The notes beneath the pieces are model-generated. The model had not been told where the DNA came from. It saw nothing but the letters and a program-made list of their open reading frames with translations, and searched no databases. Both the position numbers and the translations under genes were made by a program. Shown here piece after piece: positions 35,728 to 42,389 of a stretch of 44,008 nt of DNA. The stretch covers positions 1 through 44,008 of IMG/VR virus record IMGVR_UViG_3300008450_000083. One strand, 5' to 3'. How positions within the stretch are numbered: the first letter of the stretch is position 1; every line of letters begins with the position of its first letter. The stretch is from a virus.

Positions 35728-37437
35728 ATGGTCTGGAAACCCGGCATCGATTATTCGTGGCGTGAGCACACCCGTATCTGGCACCTCGCCGTCCCGTTCA
35801 CGAAGGGACGGGTGTTGGACATCGGCGGGGGGATGCATCGGATCTTCGAGCACTGGACGTATTTGAACAGCGACAAGGCCCACGCCGGGCAGCGGGTGGC
35901 TGACATCCGCGCTGACGGTGGCGACCTGTCGATGTTCGCGGATCGGTCGTGGGATGCGGTGTTCTCGTCGCACACCTTGGAACACATCAAGGATCACGTC
36001 GGCGCGCTTGTGGAATGGTCCCGCATCGTCAAGGACGGCGGGCATATCTGCCTATACCTGCCCCACAAGGACCTTTACCCGAACATCGGGCAGCCGGGGG
36101 CCAATCCTGATCACGTCCACGACTTCCGGCCTGAAGACATCCTTGAAGCGATGGAGGAGGTCACCAAGCGAACCGGGCGGGGCTGGGAATGCCTTGAATG
36201 CGAGGTTCGCCCGCAGGACGAAGAATACTGCTTCTGGATGGTCTTCCGGCTTCGGGCCGATGCGACCACCGAATTCAAGCCGTGGAAGAAGCCCGATAAG
36301 TCCGTGATGGTCATCCGGCTCGGGGCCTTCGGGGACCAGATCCAAGCGGCGTCGGTCCTGCCCCACCTGAAGGCGCAGGGCTACCACGTCACCTATATGA
36401 GCGCCAATCCCGGTGTGCAGGCGGTCACCCACGACCCGCACATTGACGACTTCATCATCGTGGATAAGGACCAAATCCCGAACCCGCTCCTGGGTGAGTA
36501 TTTCGACCGGATGGAGAGGGAGCGGTTCGACCGGGTGGTGAACTTGTGCGAGAGCATCGAAGGGGCGATCCTGCAGCTTCCGGGGCGGGTCGGGGACAGC
36601 TACCCCCATGAGGTTCGACGGAAGATTTACGACGTCAACTATCTGGAGCGGACCCACGATATCGCCGGGGTGCCGCACGAATTCCATGCCCGGTTCTACG
36701 CGACGGATCATGAGATGGCGCAGACGCAGCGCCAGCTCCTTGACAAGATCAAAGAGCCGGTGAAAGTCCTATGGGTCATTGCGGGGTCGTCGCCTCACAA
36801 GCTGTATCCGTGGCAACCGCAGGCCATCGTCCAGTTGCTACAGGAGCGGGACGACGTGCATATCATCCTCGCGGGGGATGAGCGGTGCCAGGATGTCGAG
36901 CAACTGATTGAGGACGCGGCGATCGGCTATTTCGGCACGGCGAGCCGGATCACGCGCACGTCGGGCAACTGGCCGATCCGGGCGACCATGACCCTCGCCA
37001 AGATGGTTGACGTGGTTGTCGGGCCTGAGACGGGCGTGCTGAATGCGGTGTGTCTGGAGGAGCGGCCGGCGAAGGTGGTGTTGCTTTCGCACTCTTCCGC
37101 GAACGCCTTGACCCGCCATTGGGTCAACACGATCCCGATCCAAGCGCCGGCCGGGTCCACCCCATGTCACCCTTGTTTTAGGCTTCAATACGATTTCAGC
37201 CGATGCGTGAAGGACCCCAAAAGCGGTTCCGCCGCTTGTCAGGCGATGATCAACCCGAAGGACGTGGCGGAAGCGGTGGCGACGGGCATTAACCTGCCGG
37301 ACGCCAATGAGACCGGGGCGACGATCTTGGGGGCGAACCTTGACCCATCCGGCTTGACCGTGGGCACCGTAGCGCCCGCCAAGCCGCTCACCGAAGCGGA
37401 GGGTGGCCTTCGGGTGGTGGTGTCCGATGCTTCCTGA
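35728..37437 (+). CDS. Methyltransferase-GT9 heptosyltransferase fusion, 569 aa
   Basis: Residues 1-180 are a class I SAM methyltransferase: VLDIGGG (29-35) binds SAM, DAVFSSHTLEHIKDHVGAL (77-94) is the post-II motif, and LPHKDLYP lies near the active site. Residues 191-530 are a GT9 (ADP-heptose:LPS heptosyltransferase family) domain: RLGAFGDQIQAASVLPHLKA at 197, VIAGSSPHK at 350, VGPETGVLNA (431-440) for sugar-nucleotide binding, and the Cys cluster CHPC...C...C (480, 483, 493, 504) frequent in the family. It would transfer heptose and modify the acceptor or sugar. It overlaps hldE by 11 bases. Confidence 0.85.
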   Translation: MVWKPGIDYSWREHTRIWHLAVPFTKGRVLDIGGGMHRIFEHWTYLNSDKAHAGQRVADIRADGGDLSMFADRSWDAVFSSHTLEHIKDHVGALVEWSRIVKDGGHICLYLPHKDLYPNIGQPGANPDHVHDFRPEDILEAMEEVTKRTGRGWECLECEVRPQDEEYCFWMVFRLRADATTEFKPWKKPDKSVMVIRLGAFGDQIQAASVLPHLKAQGYHVTYMSANPGVQAVTHDPHIDDFIIVDKDQIPNPLLGEYFDRMERERFDRVVNLCESIEGAILQLPGRVGDSYPHEVRRKIYDVNYLERTHDIAGVPHEFHARFYATDHEMAQTQRQLLDKIKEPVKVLWVIAGSSPHKLYPWQPQAIVQLLQERDDVHIILAGDERCQDVEQLIEDAAIGYFGTASRITRTSGNWPIRATMTLAKMVDVVVGPETGVLNAVCLEERPAKVVLLSHSSANALTRHWVNTIPIQAPAGSTPCHPCFRLQYDFSRCVKDPKSGSAACQAMINPKDVAEAVATGINLPDANETGATILGANLDPSGLTVGTVAPAKPLTEAEGGLRVVVSDAS

Positions 37438-38767
37438 CGATATCCGCCCCATCGTCGTCGTCGGGGATGTGATGCTTGACGTCACGATCCACGGCGAGGT
37501 CACGCGCATCTCTCCCGAGGCCCCGGTGCCGGTGGTGAAGCGGCAGCGGGTGGAAGAGGTGCTTGGCGGGGCGGGGAACGTGGCTGCGAACATCGCGGCC
37601 ATGGGCGCCCCGGTGAAACTCATTTCGGTCGTGGGGGATGACGACGCCGCGCACCGGATGCGTCAGGCGTGCTACACGGCGGGGGTGGGGTGCTATCTGC
37701 ATCCCGACCGCGCACGTCCCACGACGAGCAAAACGCGCATCGTGTCGAGCGGGCATCAGATGATCCGCATGGACGATGAGAGCACGGCCCCCATCAGCCG
37801 GGACGTCGAAGAGAAGATCATCAGTCAGGTGACCCACGCGCTCGAAGGCGCGGCGGTGCTGGTCATTTCCGACTATGCGAAGGGCGTCCTCACGGAACGG
37901 GTGTTGCAGGAGATCATCACGGCGGCGACCGAGAAGGTGCTTGTCGTGGTGGACCCGAAGCACACGAACTGGTCCCGGTACGAAGGGGCCGACGTCATCA
38001 AGCCGAACGCCGGGGAGATGGCGGCGGCGGCGGGGAAGCCTACGGGGACGGATTGCGAGGTGGAGGCATCGGGCTATTGGATGCTCGCCGGCTACTCGGT
38101 CGGGGTGATCGTCTGCACCCGTGCGGAAGATGGGGCGACGCTCATTCGGGACGGCGTGGATGCCCTCCACGTCCGGGGAGAGCGGCGGAAGGTCCGCGAT
38201 GTCCAGGGTGCCGGGGATACCGCCCTTGCGGGGCTTGCGGTTGCCCTCGCTGCGGGGCTCGATCTTGAAGCCGCGACGGAACTGGCGGTCCATGCGTCGG
38301 GCCTTGCGGTGGAGCGACCGGGGACGGCGGTGGTGGGGCGCTATGACCTGTTCACGACGAAGGAAGTCGTCGGCGTGGCGAACGGGTGCTTTGACCTGTT
38401 TCATCCGGGCCACCTGCACTTGATCCGGGCGGCCCAAGAGGAATGCGACCGGCTCGTCGTACTGGTCAATTCGGACGAAAGCGTGCGGGCGTTGAAGGGT
38501 GACGGGCGTCCGGTGTGGAACGAACTGGTCCGATCCGAGATGGTCCGGGCGCACCTCCGTCCGGGCGACGACGTGGTGGTATTCCGGTCGGAGCAAGAGT
38601 TGGCGTCGCTGATTGAAAGGCTCTCCCCCGATGTGTTGGTGAAGGGCGGGGAGTACCGGGGGAATCCGGTCGTGGGATCGGAGTTCGCGGGGCGTTTGTG
38701 TTTCGTGCCTCGGCTTGGGGACCATTCGACCACGGCGCTGGTGGACAAAATCGCCCGCGCGGCGTAG
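37427..38767 (+). CDS. hldE: Bifunctional heptose kinase/ADP-transferase HldE
   Basis: The 446-aa protein has an N-terminal PfkB/ribokinase-type kinase: GGAGNVAANIAAMGA (47-61), DPKHTNW (176), IKPNAGEM and GAGDTALAG (261-269, catalytic Asp264). The C-terminal nucleotidyltransferase starts VGVANGCFDLFHPGHLHLIR with HPGH at 326-329 and ends with GGEY and DHSTTALVDKI. It phosphorylates heptose 7-phosphate at C1 and, after phosphate removal at C7, adds AMP to give ADP-heptose. Slightly shorter than the E. coli enzyme. Start at ATG 37427 rather than 37403, which would extend the overlap. Both active sites look intact. Confidence 0.93.
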   Translation: MLPDDIRPIVVVGDVMLDVTIHGEVTRISPEAPVPVVKRQRVEEVLGGAGNVAANIAAMGAPVKLISVVGDDDAAHRMRQACYTAGVGCYLHPDRARPTTSKTRIVSSGHQMIRMDDESTAPISRDVEEKIISQVTHALEGAAVLVISDYAKGVLTERVLQEIITAATEKVLVVVDPKHTNWSRYEGADVIKPNAGEMAAAAGKPTGTDCEVEASGYWMLAGYSVGVIVCTRAEDGATLIRDGVDALHVRGERRKVRDVQGAGDTALAGLAVALAAGLDLEAATELAVHASGLAVERPGTAVVGRYDLFTTKEVVGVANGCFDLFHPGHLHLIRAAQEECDRLVVLVNSDESVRALKGDGRPVWNELVRSEMVRAHLRPGDDVVVFRSEQELASLIERLSPDVLVKGGEYRGNPVVGSEFAGRLCFVPRLGDHSTTALVDKIARAA

Positions 38768-38770
38768 ACT
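38742..38770 (+). promoter_or_regulatory. Module C: promoter with conserved start-site element
   Basis: TGGACA (38742-38747), 17 bases, TAGACT (38765-38770), then AAATTGAGAAT at 38772-38782. The -35 and spacer lie inside the end of hldE and differ from modules A and B, but the start-site element and the terminator arrangement are the same. Confidence 0.6.
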
Positions 38771-38796
38771 GAAATTGAGAATTCGACGTTCTGCCC

Positions 38797-38826
38797 GAGG
38801 CGCCACAGCGGCGCCTCTTTTCGTTT
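38797..38826 (+). terminator. Module C: promoter-proximal terminator
   Basis: GAGGCGCC (38797-38804) and GGCGCCTC (38810-38817) form a perfect 8-bp stem with ACAGC loop, followed by TTTTCGTTT. It would stop transcripts from both the hldE operon and the module C promoter before the 38839 gene. Confidence 0.82.
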
Positions 38827-38838
38827 GTGGAGGGTGCC

Positions 38839-39375
38839 ATGGGGCCAGGGACCGGCAGGAGTTCCGCGCCGACCCTGACGCCGGCCGACACGCTCGCGGA
38901 CCTGATGGGCGCGGGCCGGGCCGCGCTTGGGTGGGCGCAGGACAACCCCTTGGACGCGGCGGCGCTTGCGGTGTCGCCGGTTCCGGTGGTGGGGGACATC
39001 GCCGGCATCGCGAACGACGTGCGGCACTACGTCAACGAGCCTGAGACGCGGACGGTCAGCAACGCGCTGATGTCGCTCATGGGGCTGTTGCCGTTCGTGC
39101 CCAGTATGGCGGGGGCGATCGGGCGGGCGGGCGGGTCTTTTGAACTGGACTACTTCGGCCAGCCGATCCGCATCCTCCAAAACCCATCCACGCAGCAACA
39201 GGTCGGGTTTCTGAACCGGACGAAGTACAAGGCGGCGCGTCGGATCGTGGACCCTGAGACGGGCGACACGTACTTGTGGGACGCGAACGACCCCGCACTC
39301 CATGCCATGGTGGCCGAGCAGCTTGGCATCAAGCCGGGCGGCAAGACCATCATGGACATGATCGGCTTGGATTAG
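38839..39375 (+). CDS. Virion-type protein, 178 aa
   Basis: MGPGTGRSSAPTLTPADTLA repeats the N-terminus of the 545-aa virion protein, then AQDNPLDAAALAVSPVPVVG and TRTVSNALMSLMGLLPFVPS, a hydrophobic segment found in podovirus internal proteins. The C-terminus NRTKYKAARRIVDPETGDTY LWD is a domain also encoded on the opposite strand in the next gene. TGGAGGGTGCC leader precedes the ATG, shared with the adaptor gene at 40370. Stop codons of the two convergent genes overlap. Confidence 0.6.
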   Translation: MGPGTGRSSAPTLTPADTLADLMGAGRAALGWAQDNPLDAAALAVSPVPVVGDIAGIANDVRHYVNEPETRTVSNALMSLMGLLPFVPSMAGAIGRAGGSFELDYFGQPIRILQNPSTQQQVGFLNRTKYKAARRIVDPETGDTYLWDANDPALHAMVAEQLGIKPGGKTIMDMIGLD

Positions 39376-39584
39376 TCGTCGGTGATGATGTCTCCCGCGC
39401 CGGGGGGGCGGTCGTAAGGAACCTTGAGGTGCGCGGCCCCTTCGGCGTGGGTCGCCTGCTCGGCAGGCCAGTACCAGTGGTCGCCGTTCCGAGGGTCGGT
39501 GATCCGGCGGGCTGCTTTGTATTTCGACGCGGCGATGATGCCGCGCACGTCGGCGTCACTCGGGTTTCGGGTCGGATTGAACAT
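39372..39584 (-). CDS. KYKAARRI-domain protein, 70 aa (inverted paralogue)
   Basis: MFNPTRNPSDADVRGIIAAS, then KYKAARRITDPRNGDHWYWP AEQATHAEGA. It is clearly homologous to the C-terminus of the convergent 178-aa protein (TKYKAARRIVDPETGDTYLW). Last gene of the minus-strand cassette. Alternative longer start at 39668 lies inside the upstream gene. Function unknown; the motif occurs in phage proteins. Confidence 0.65.
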   Translation of the reverse strand: MFNPTRNPSDADVRGIIAASKYKAARRITDPRNGDHWYWPAEQATHAEGAAHLKVPYDRPPGAGDIITDD

Positions 39585-39726
39585 CGGCGTCCTCGCAAAG
39601 AGTTGCCGCCAGCGCACGAACTGCGCTGACGGCCTGATCGGTGTCGGGCACCCACACGCGGATTTCACGAAGCCCGCGCTTTCGCTTGCGGGCCTCGGTG
39701 GCGCGGACGTACTTGGCGGTGGTCAC
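39556..39726 (-). CDS. Small basic protein, 56 aa
   Basis: GTG start in a GTGA overlap: MTTAKYVRATEARKRKRGLR, EIRVWVPDTDQAVSAVRALA. The pattern RKRGLREIRVWVPDT resembles MazE-type antitoxin (DUF3018-like) ribbon-helix-helix N-termini, GLRxIxIWVPDT, so DNA binding is likely. It could be the repressor of this cassette's TTACGCCGTAA sites. No toxin gene of the MazF type is seen beside it. Confidence 0.55.
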   Translation of the reverse strand: MTTAKYVRATEARKRKRGLREIRVWVPDTDQAVSAVRALAATLCEDADVQSDPKPE

Positions 39727-39911
39727 GGGACAGTCACGCCGTCCCGGCCGCAGCCGGGGCCGTAGATGATGGCGGGGTGGGCGGCGCGGTTTTCCAGCTT
39801 GTACAGGATGTTGAGCGCCCGCTTTTCGGCGGCCTCATAGGTCGGCCAGAAACGGCGGTAGCGGACGGACACGTTGCCCCAGAACGTCAGTTCAAACTTG
39901 CCGGTGGTCAT
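39723..39911 (-). CDS. Small hypothetical protein, 62 aa
   Basis: MTTGKFELTFWGNVSVRYRR, then FWPTYEAAEKRALNILYKLE and AAHPAIIYGPGCGRDGVTVP. A beta-hairpin, helix, beta layout. Start at 39911 chosen for its GGAG six bases upstream; ATGs at 39917 and 39923 are possible. A perfect 7-bp palindrome (CCCCGCG/CGCGGGG, 39924-39939) lies just upstream and may control its translation. Confidence 0.55.
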   Translation of the reverse strand: MTTGKFELTFWGNVSVRYRRFWPTYEAAEKRALNILYKLENRAAHPAIIYGPGCGRDGVTVP

Positions 39912-39951
39912 GGTCATCTCCATCCCCGCGAGCGCGGGGAACAAGGGGTGG

Positions 39952-40275
39952 TCAGATGCCGCTCGCCATGGACGGCTGCGCCGCATCGCGGTCGTGCATG
40001 TCGAACGCGCCGACGTCGGAGTTCCACGAAAACTGGACGCCGCAGCCGCCGTTCGCGAGGATGTGGGCAATGAGGGCGTCGGTCGCGGGGCCGTAGTTCC
40101 ACGTCCGGTCGCCGCGGGTGCGGCCGAACTGGACCTCGTATGCGGTGTTGCGGGCGTCGTCGATCTCGTCCGGGTTGTTGAGCCACTGCGTCGCGTCGGT
40201 GAACATTTCCGACACGGTGGCCCCGGTGCCGTAAACGGCGCCGTCGTCGGTGTTATAGAGGATGAAGCCGGGCAT
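39952..40275 (-). CDS. Hypothetical protein, 107 aa
   Basis: First gene of the minus-strand cassette: MPGFILYNTDDGAVYGTGAT, FTDATQWLNNPDEIDDARNT, then YEVQFGRTRGDRTWNYGPAT and CGVQFSWNSDVGAFDMHDRD. Alpha/beta composition, no family recognised. CAAGGAGGCACC ribosome-binding site. Confidence 0.6.
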   Translation of the reverse strand: MPGFILYNTDDGAVYGTGATVSEMFTDATQWLNNPDEIDDARNTAYEVQFGRTRGDRTWNYGPATDALIAHILANGGCGVQFSWNSDVGAFDMHDRDAAQPSMASGI

Positions 40276-40303
40276 TGGTGCCTCCTTGGTTGCTGACAAG
40301 AGA

Positions 40304-40353
40304 ACCTTACGCCGTAACGTCGGCCCGGTCAACGAAAATCTTACGCCGTAACG
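40304..40353 (-). promoter_or_regulatory. Leftward cassette promoter with two operator repeats
   Basis: On the minus strand TTGACC (40332-40327), 17 bases, TAAGGT (40309-40304). CTTACGCCGTAACG occurs twice (40306-40319 and 40340-40353), 34 bases apart; each holds the perfect palindrome TTACG-C-CGTAA. One covers the -10 box and the other lies just upstream of the -35 box, ideal for repression and for looping. Confidence 0.65.
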
Positions 40354-40369
40354 AAATTTGGAGGGTGCC

Positions 40370-41005
40370 ATGGCGGTCAGCTACAGCGGACTGACGGGCA
40401 CGCGAGGTAGCGCGGGAGCCATTCAAACCTGGGTGAACCAGTCCGTCCCCGCCGACGAAATCCTAGACGACGCGCAGGCCCACATCTTCCGGCGCCTTCG
40501 GGTGCGGGAGATGATTGCCACGTCCACGGGCACCATCACGGCGTCGGCCACGGCGGTCGATCTGCCGGTGCGGTATCTGTCGAACAAGCGCCTTCGGATG
40601 GTGTCCCCGGACACGCATGAGATCCAGCCTCGGCTTGTCGAAGACTTGGACGACTTCCGGGTCTACGACGGGGCGGGCGGGGTGTCGAGCGGAACCCCGA
40701 TGATGTTCGCGGAACAGGGAACGTCGGCTGAATTGGATGTGATGGCGGATCAGGCTTATGTCTACCGATGGACGTACTTCCAAGAGCCGGCCCGGCTTTC
40801 CACGGCGACGGAAACCAACTGGCTCACCACGAAGGCCCCCCGGTTGCTTCGGGCGGCGTGTCTGGCCTTTGCCAACGAGTACATGAAGGACCAAGCCGAA
40901 AAGTCCCACTGGCTCGCGGTGGCCGAGGCCGAGATCGACAAGCTGAATGAGGAATACGACCTCGCGCAGGGGGCCGCGATCATCGACCGGCCGACGACGC
41001 GATGA
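40370..41005 (+). CDS. Head-tail adaptor-type protein, 211 aa
   Basis: MAVSYSGLTGTRGSAGAIQT, then PADEILDDAQAHIFRRLRVR, VDLPVRYLSNKRLRMVSPDT and AACLAFANEYMKDQAEKSHW. The helical ends with a central beta part resemble podovirus adaptors or tail-tube proteins (gp4/gp11-like) that dock on the portal. The TGGAGGGTGCC leader resembles that of the 38839 gene. Overlaps the next gene as ATGA. Confidence 0.65.
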   Translation: MAVSYSGLTGTRGSAGAIQTWVNQSVPADEILDDAQAHIFRRLRVREMIATSTGTITASATAVDLPVRYLSNKRLRMVSPDTHEIQPRLVEDLDDFRVYDGAGGVSSGTPMMFAEQGTSAELDVMADQAYVYRWTYFQEPARLSTATETNWLTTKAPRLLRAACLAFANEYMKDQAEKSHWLAVAEAEIDKLNEEYDLAQGAAIIDRPTTR

Positions 41006-41259
41006 CCTTTCGGCTATCCGACATTCCGACCGGCGACCCCACGCTTCAACGGTGGTGGGCGGATACGAAGCGGGCGCTTGAACAAGAGTTCGACCGCCTG
41101 TCCCGGCAAAACCTGCTTCCGATCTATGCGTCCACGGCCCTACCCGACAAGGGCGGCAAGCCTTTGTGGATTGCGGTGTCCACGGGCACCGCGCTCGTCC
41201 CTGCCTACCGCGACGGGACGAACTGGCGGCATTGGGGCACGGGCACGGCGACTTTCTGA
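41002..41259 (+). CDS. Small tail-associated protein, 85 aa
   Basis: MTFRLSDIPTGDPTLQRWWA, helical start, then LPIYASTALPDKGGKPLWIA and GTNWRHWGTGTATF. The short beta end with DGTNWRHW is typical of phage tail-tip or fibre-associated proteins. Precedes the fibre gene by eight bases. Confidence 0.6.
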   Translation: MTFRLSDIPTGDPTLQRWWADTKRALEQEFDRLSRQNLLPIYASTALPDKGGKPLWIAVSTGTALVPAYRDGTNWRHWGTGTATF

Positions 41260-41267
41260 GGTGACCG

Positions 41268-42389
41268 ATGGCTGATTCCGCGACGACGAGCAATCGCTTT
41301 CGCAAGCAGACGCTCGCCTCGAATGTGAACGTGTGGGGCGATCCGTACCTCAACACGAATTTCGACCTGATTGATGCGGCGTTGGATGGTGTGTCCGCCA
41401 TTGCGGTGGGGACGGCGACGGCGACGACGCTCACGTCCACGAACTACGCCAGCGACCAGACGCGCAACCGGGTCCACATTTACTCGGGCACGGGGACGCA
41501 GACGCTCACGGCGACGATCCCGCTGGTCACCAAGAACTACCTCGCGATCAACGATGCGGCCGGCCCCGTCCGGTACATCATGGCATCGGGGACAGGGGCC
41601 ACGGTCGAGGCGGGGCGCATTTCCTGGGTCGTGTCGGACGGGACGAATGTTCGCCTTGGCTCCCCCCGTCTGGATCAGGTTCCCGCGCCCACTTCGGCGG
41701 TGAGCCTCAATTCGCAGCGGATTACGTCGCTTGCGGCGGGCACGGCGGCGACGGATGCGGCGAGCCTGTCGAACCGGCTTGACCAGTTTGCGGCGCCCAC
41801 GACGGCGGTTTCGTTCGGGACGCAGCGGATTACGAACCTCGCGACGCCGACGAGCACGGCGGATGCAGTGACCAAGGCATATGCGGACGGCCTGTCATTC
41901 TCGGCGGCGCTGCCGACGGGCACCTCTTCGGGCGACGTGCTGATCTACAACGGGTCGGCGGGTGCGTGGGCAGGCCCGGCAACGCTTCCCTACATCGCGA
42001 CGACGGGCGGCACGCTGTCGGGTGCGTTGAACTTCACGGACCATCAGGCCATCCGGCCGGAACTCCACGACTACTCGCTGACGCTCTCCAATCTCGGGAA
42101 CGCGGGCGGGACGGCGACGGCTAATCTGCAAAACGGCAACACGTTCTCGGCCACGTCCACGGCGACGACGACGTGGGTGTTCTCGCACCCCCCGACCGGC
42201 AACCGGACCGGGGCGTTCTCGCTATTCTTGATCAACGGGGGGCAGTACACGCAGACTTGGCCCGCATCGGTACGGTGGAACGGCAACAGCGCGCCGACGC
42301 TCACCTCGACCGGCACCGACGAACTGGCCTTTGTGACCTACAACGCGGGGACCAACTGGCACGGTCGCCGTGCGTGGGCAAGCGCATGA
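41268..42389 (+). CDS. Tail fibre protein, 373 aa
   Basis: MADSATTSNRFRKQTLASNV, VNVWGDPYLNTNFDLIDAAL is the usual podovirus fibre head. The middle has repeats with PTSAVSLNSQRITSLAAGTA and PTTAVSFGTQRITNLATPTS, about 35 residues each, before VTKAYADGLSF. The C-terminus (FSLFLINGGQYTQTWPASVR, WNGNSAPTLTSTGTDELAFV) is a beta-rich tip found in many phage fibres. ATGA overlap with the next fibre gene. Confidence 0.78.
   Translation: MADSATTSNRFRKQTLASNVNVWGDPYLNTNFDLIDAALDGVSAIAVGTATATTLTSTNYASDQTRNRVHIYSGTGTQTLTATIPLVTKNYLAINDAAGPVRYIMASGTGATVEAGRISWVVSDGTNVRLGSPRLDQVPAPTSAVSLNSQRITSLAAGTAATDAASLSNRLDQFAAPTTAVSFGTQRITNLATPTSTADAVTKAYADGLSFSAALPTGTSSGDVLIYNGSAGAWAGPATLPYIATTGGTLSGALNFTDHQAIRPELHDYSLTLSNLGNAGGTATANLQNGNTFSATSTATTTWVFSHPPTGNRTGAFSLFLINGGQYTQTWPASVRWNGNSAPTLTSTGTDELAFVTYNAGTNWHGRRAWASA

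Noticed and set aside
37388-38806. 472-aa minus-strand frame opposite hldE
   Set aside because: Shadow of hldE; composition is Arg/His/Pro-rich and no conserved motif is present.
39556-39726. MazE/MazF-type toxin-antitoxin pair
   Set aside because: The 56-aa protein has an antitoxin-like N-terminus, but neither neighbour resembles MazF or another known toxin, so a toxin-antitoxin call is not supported.
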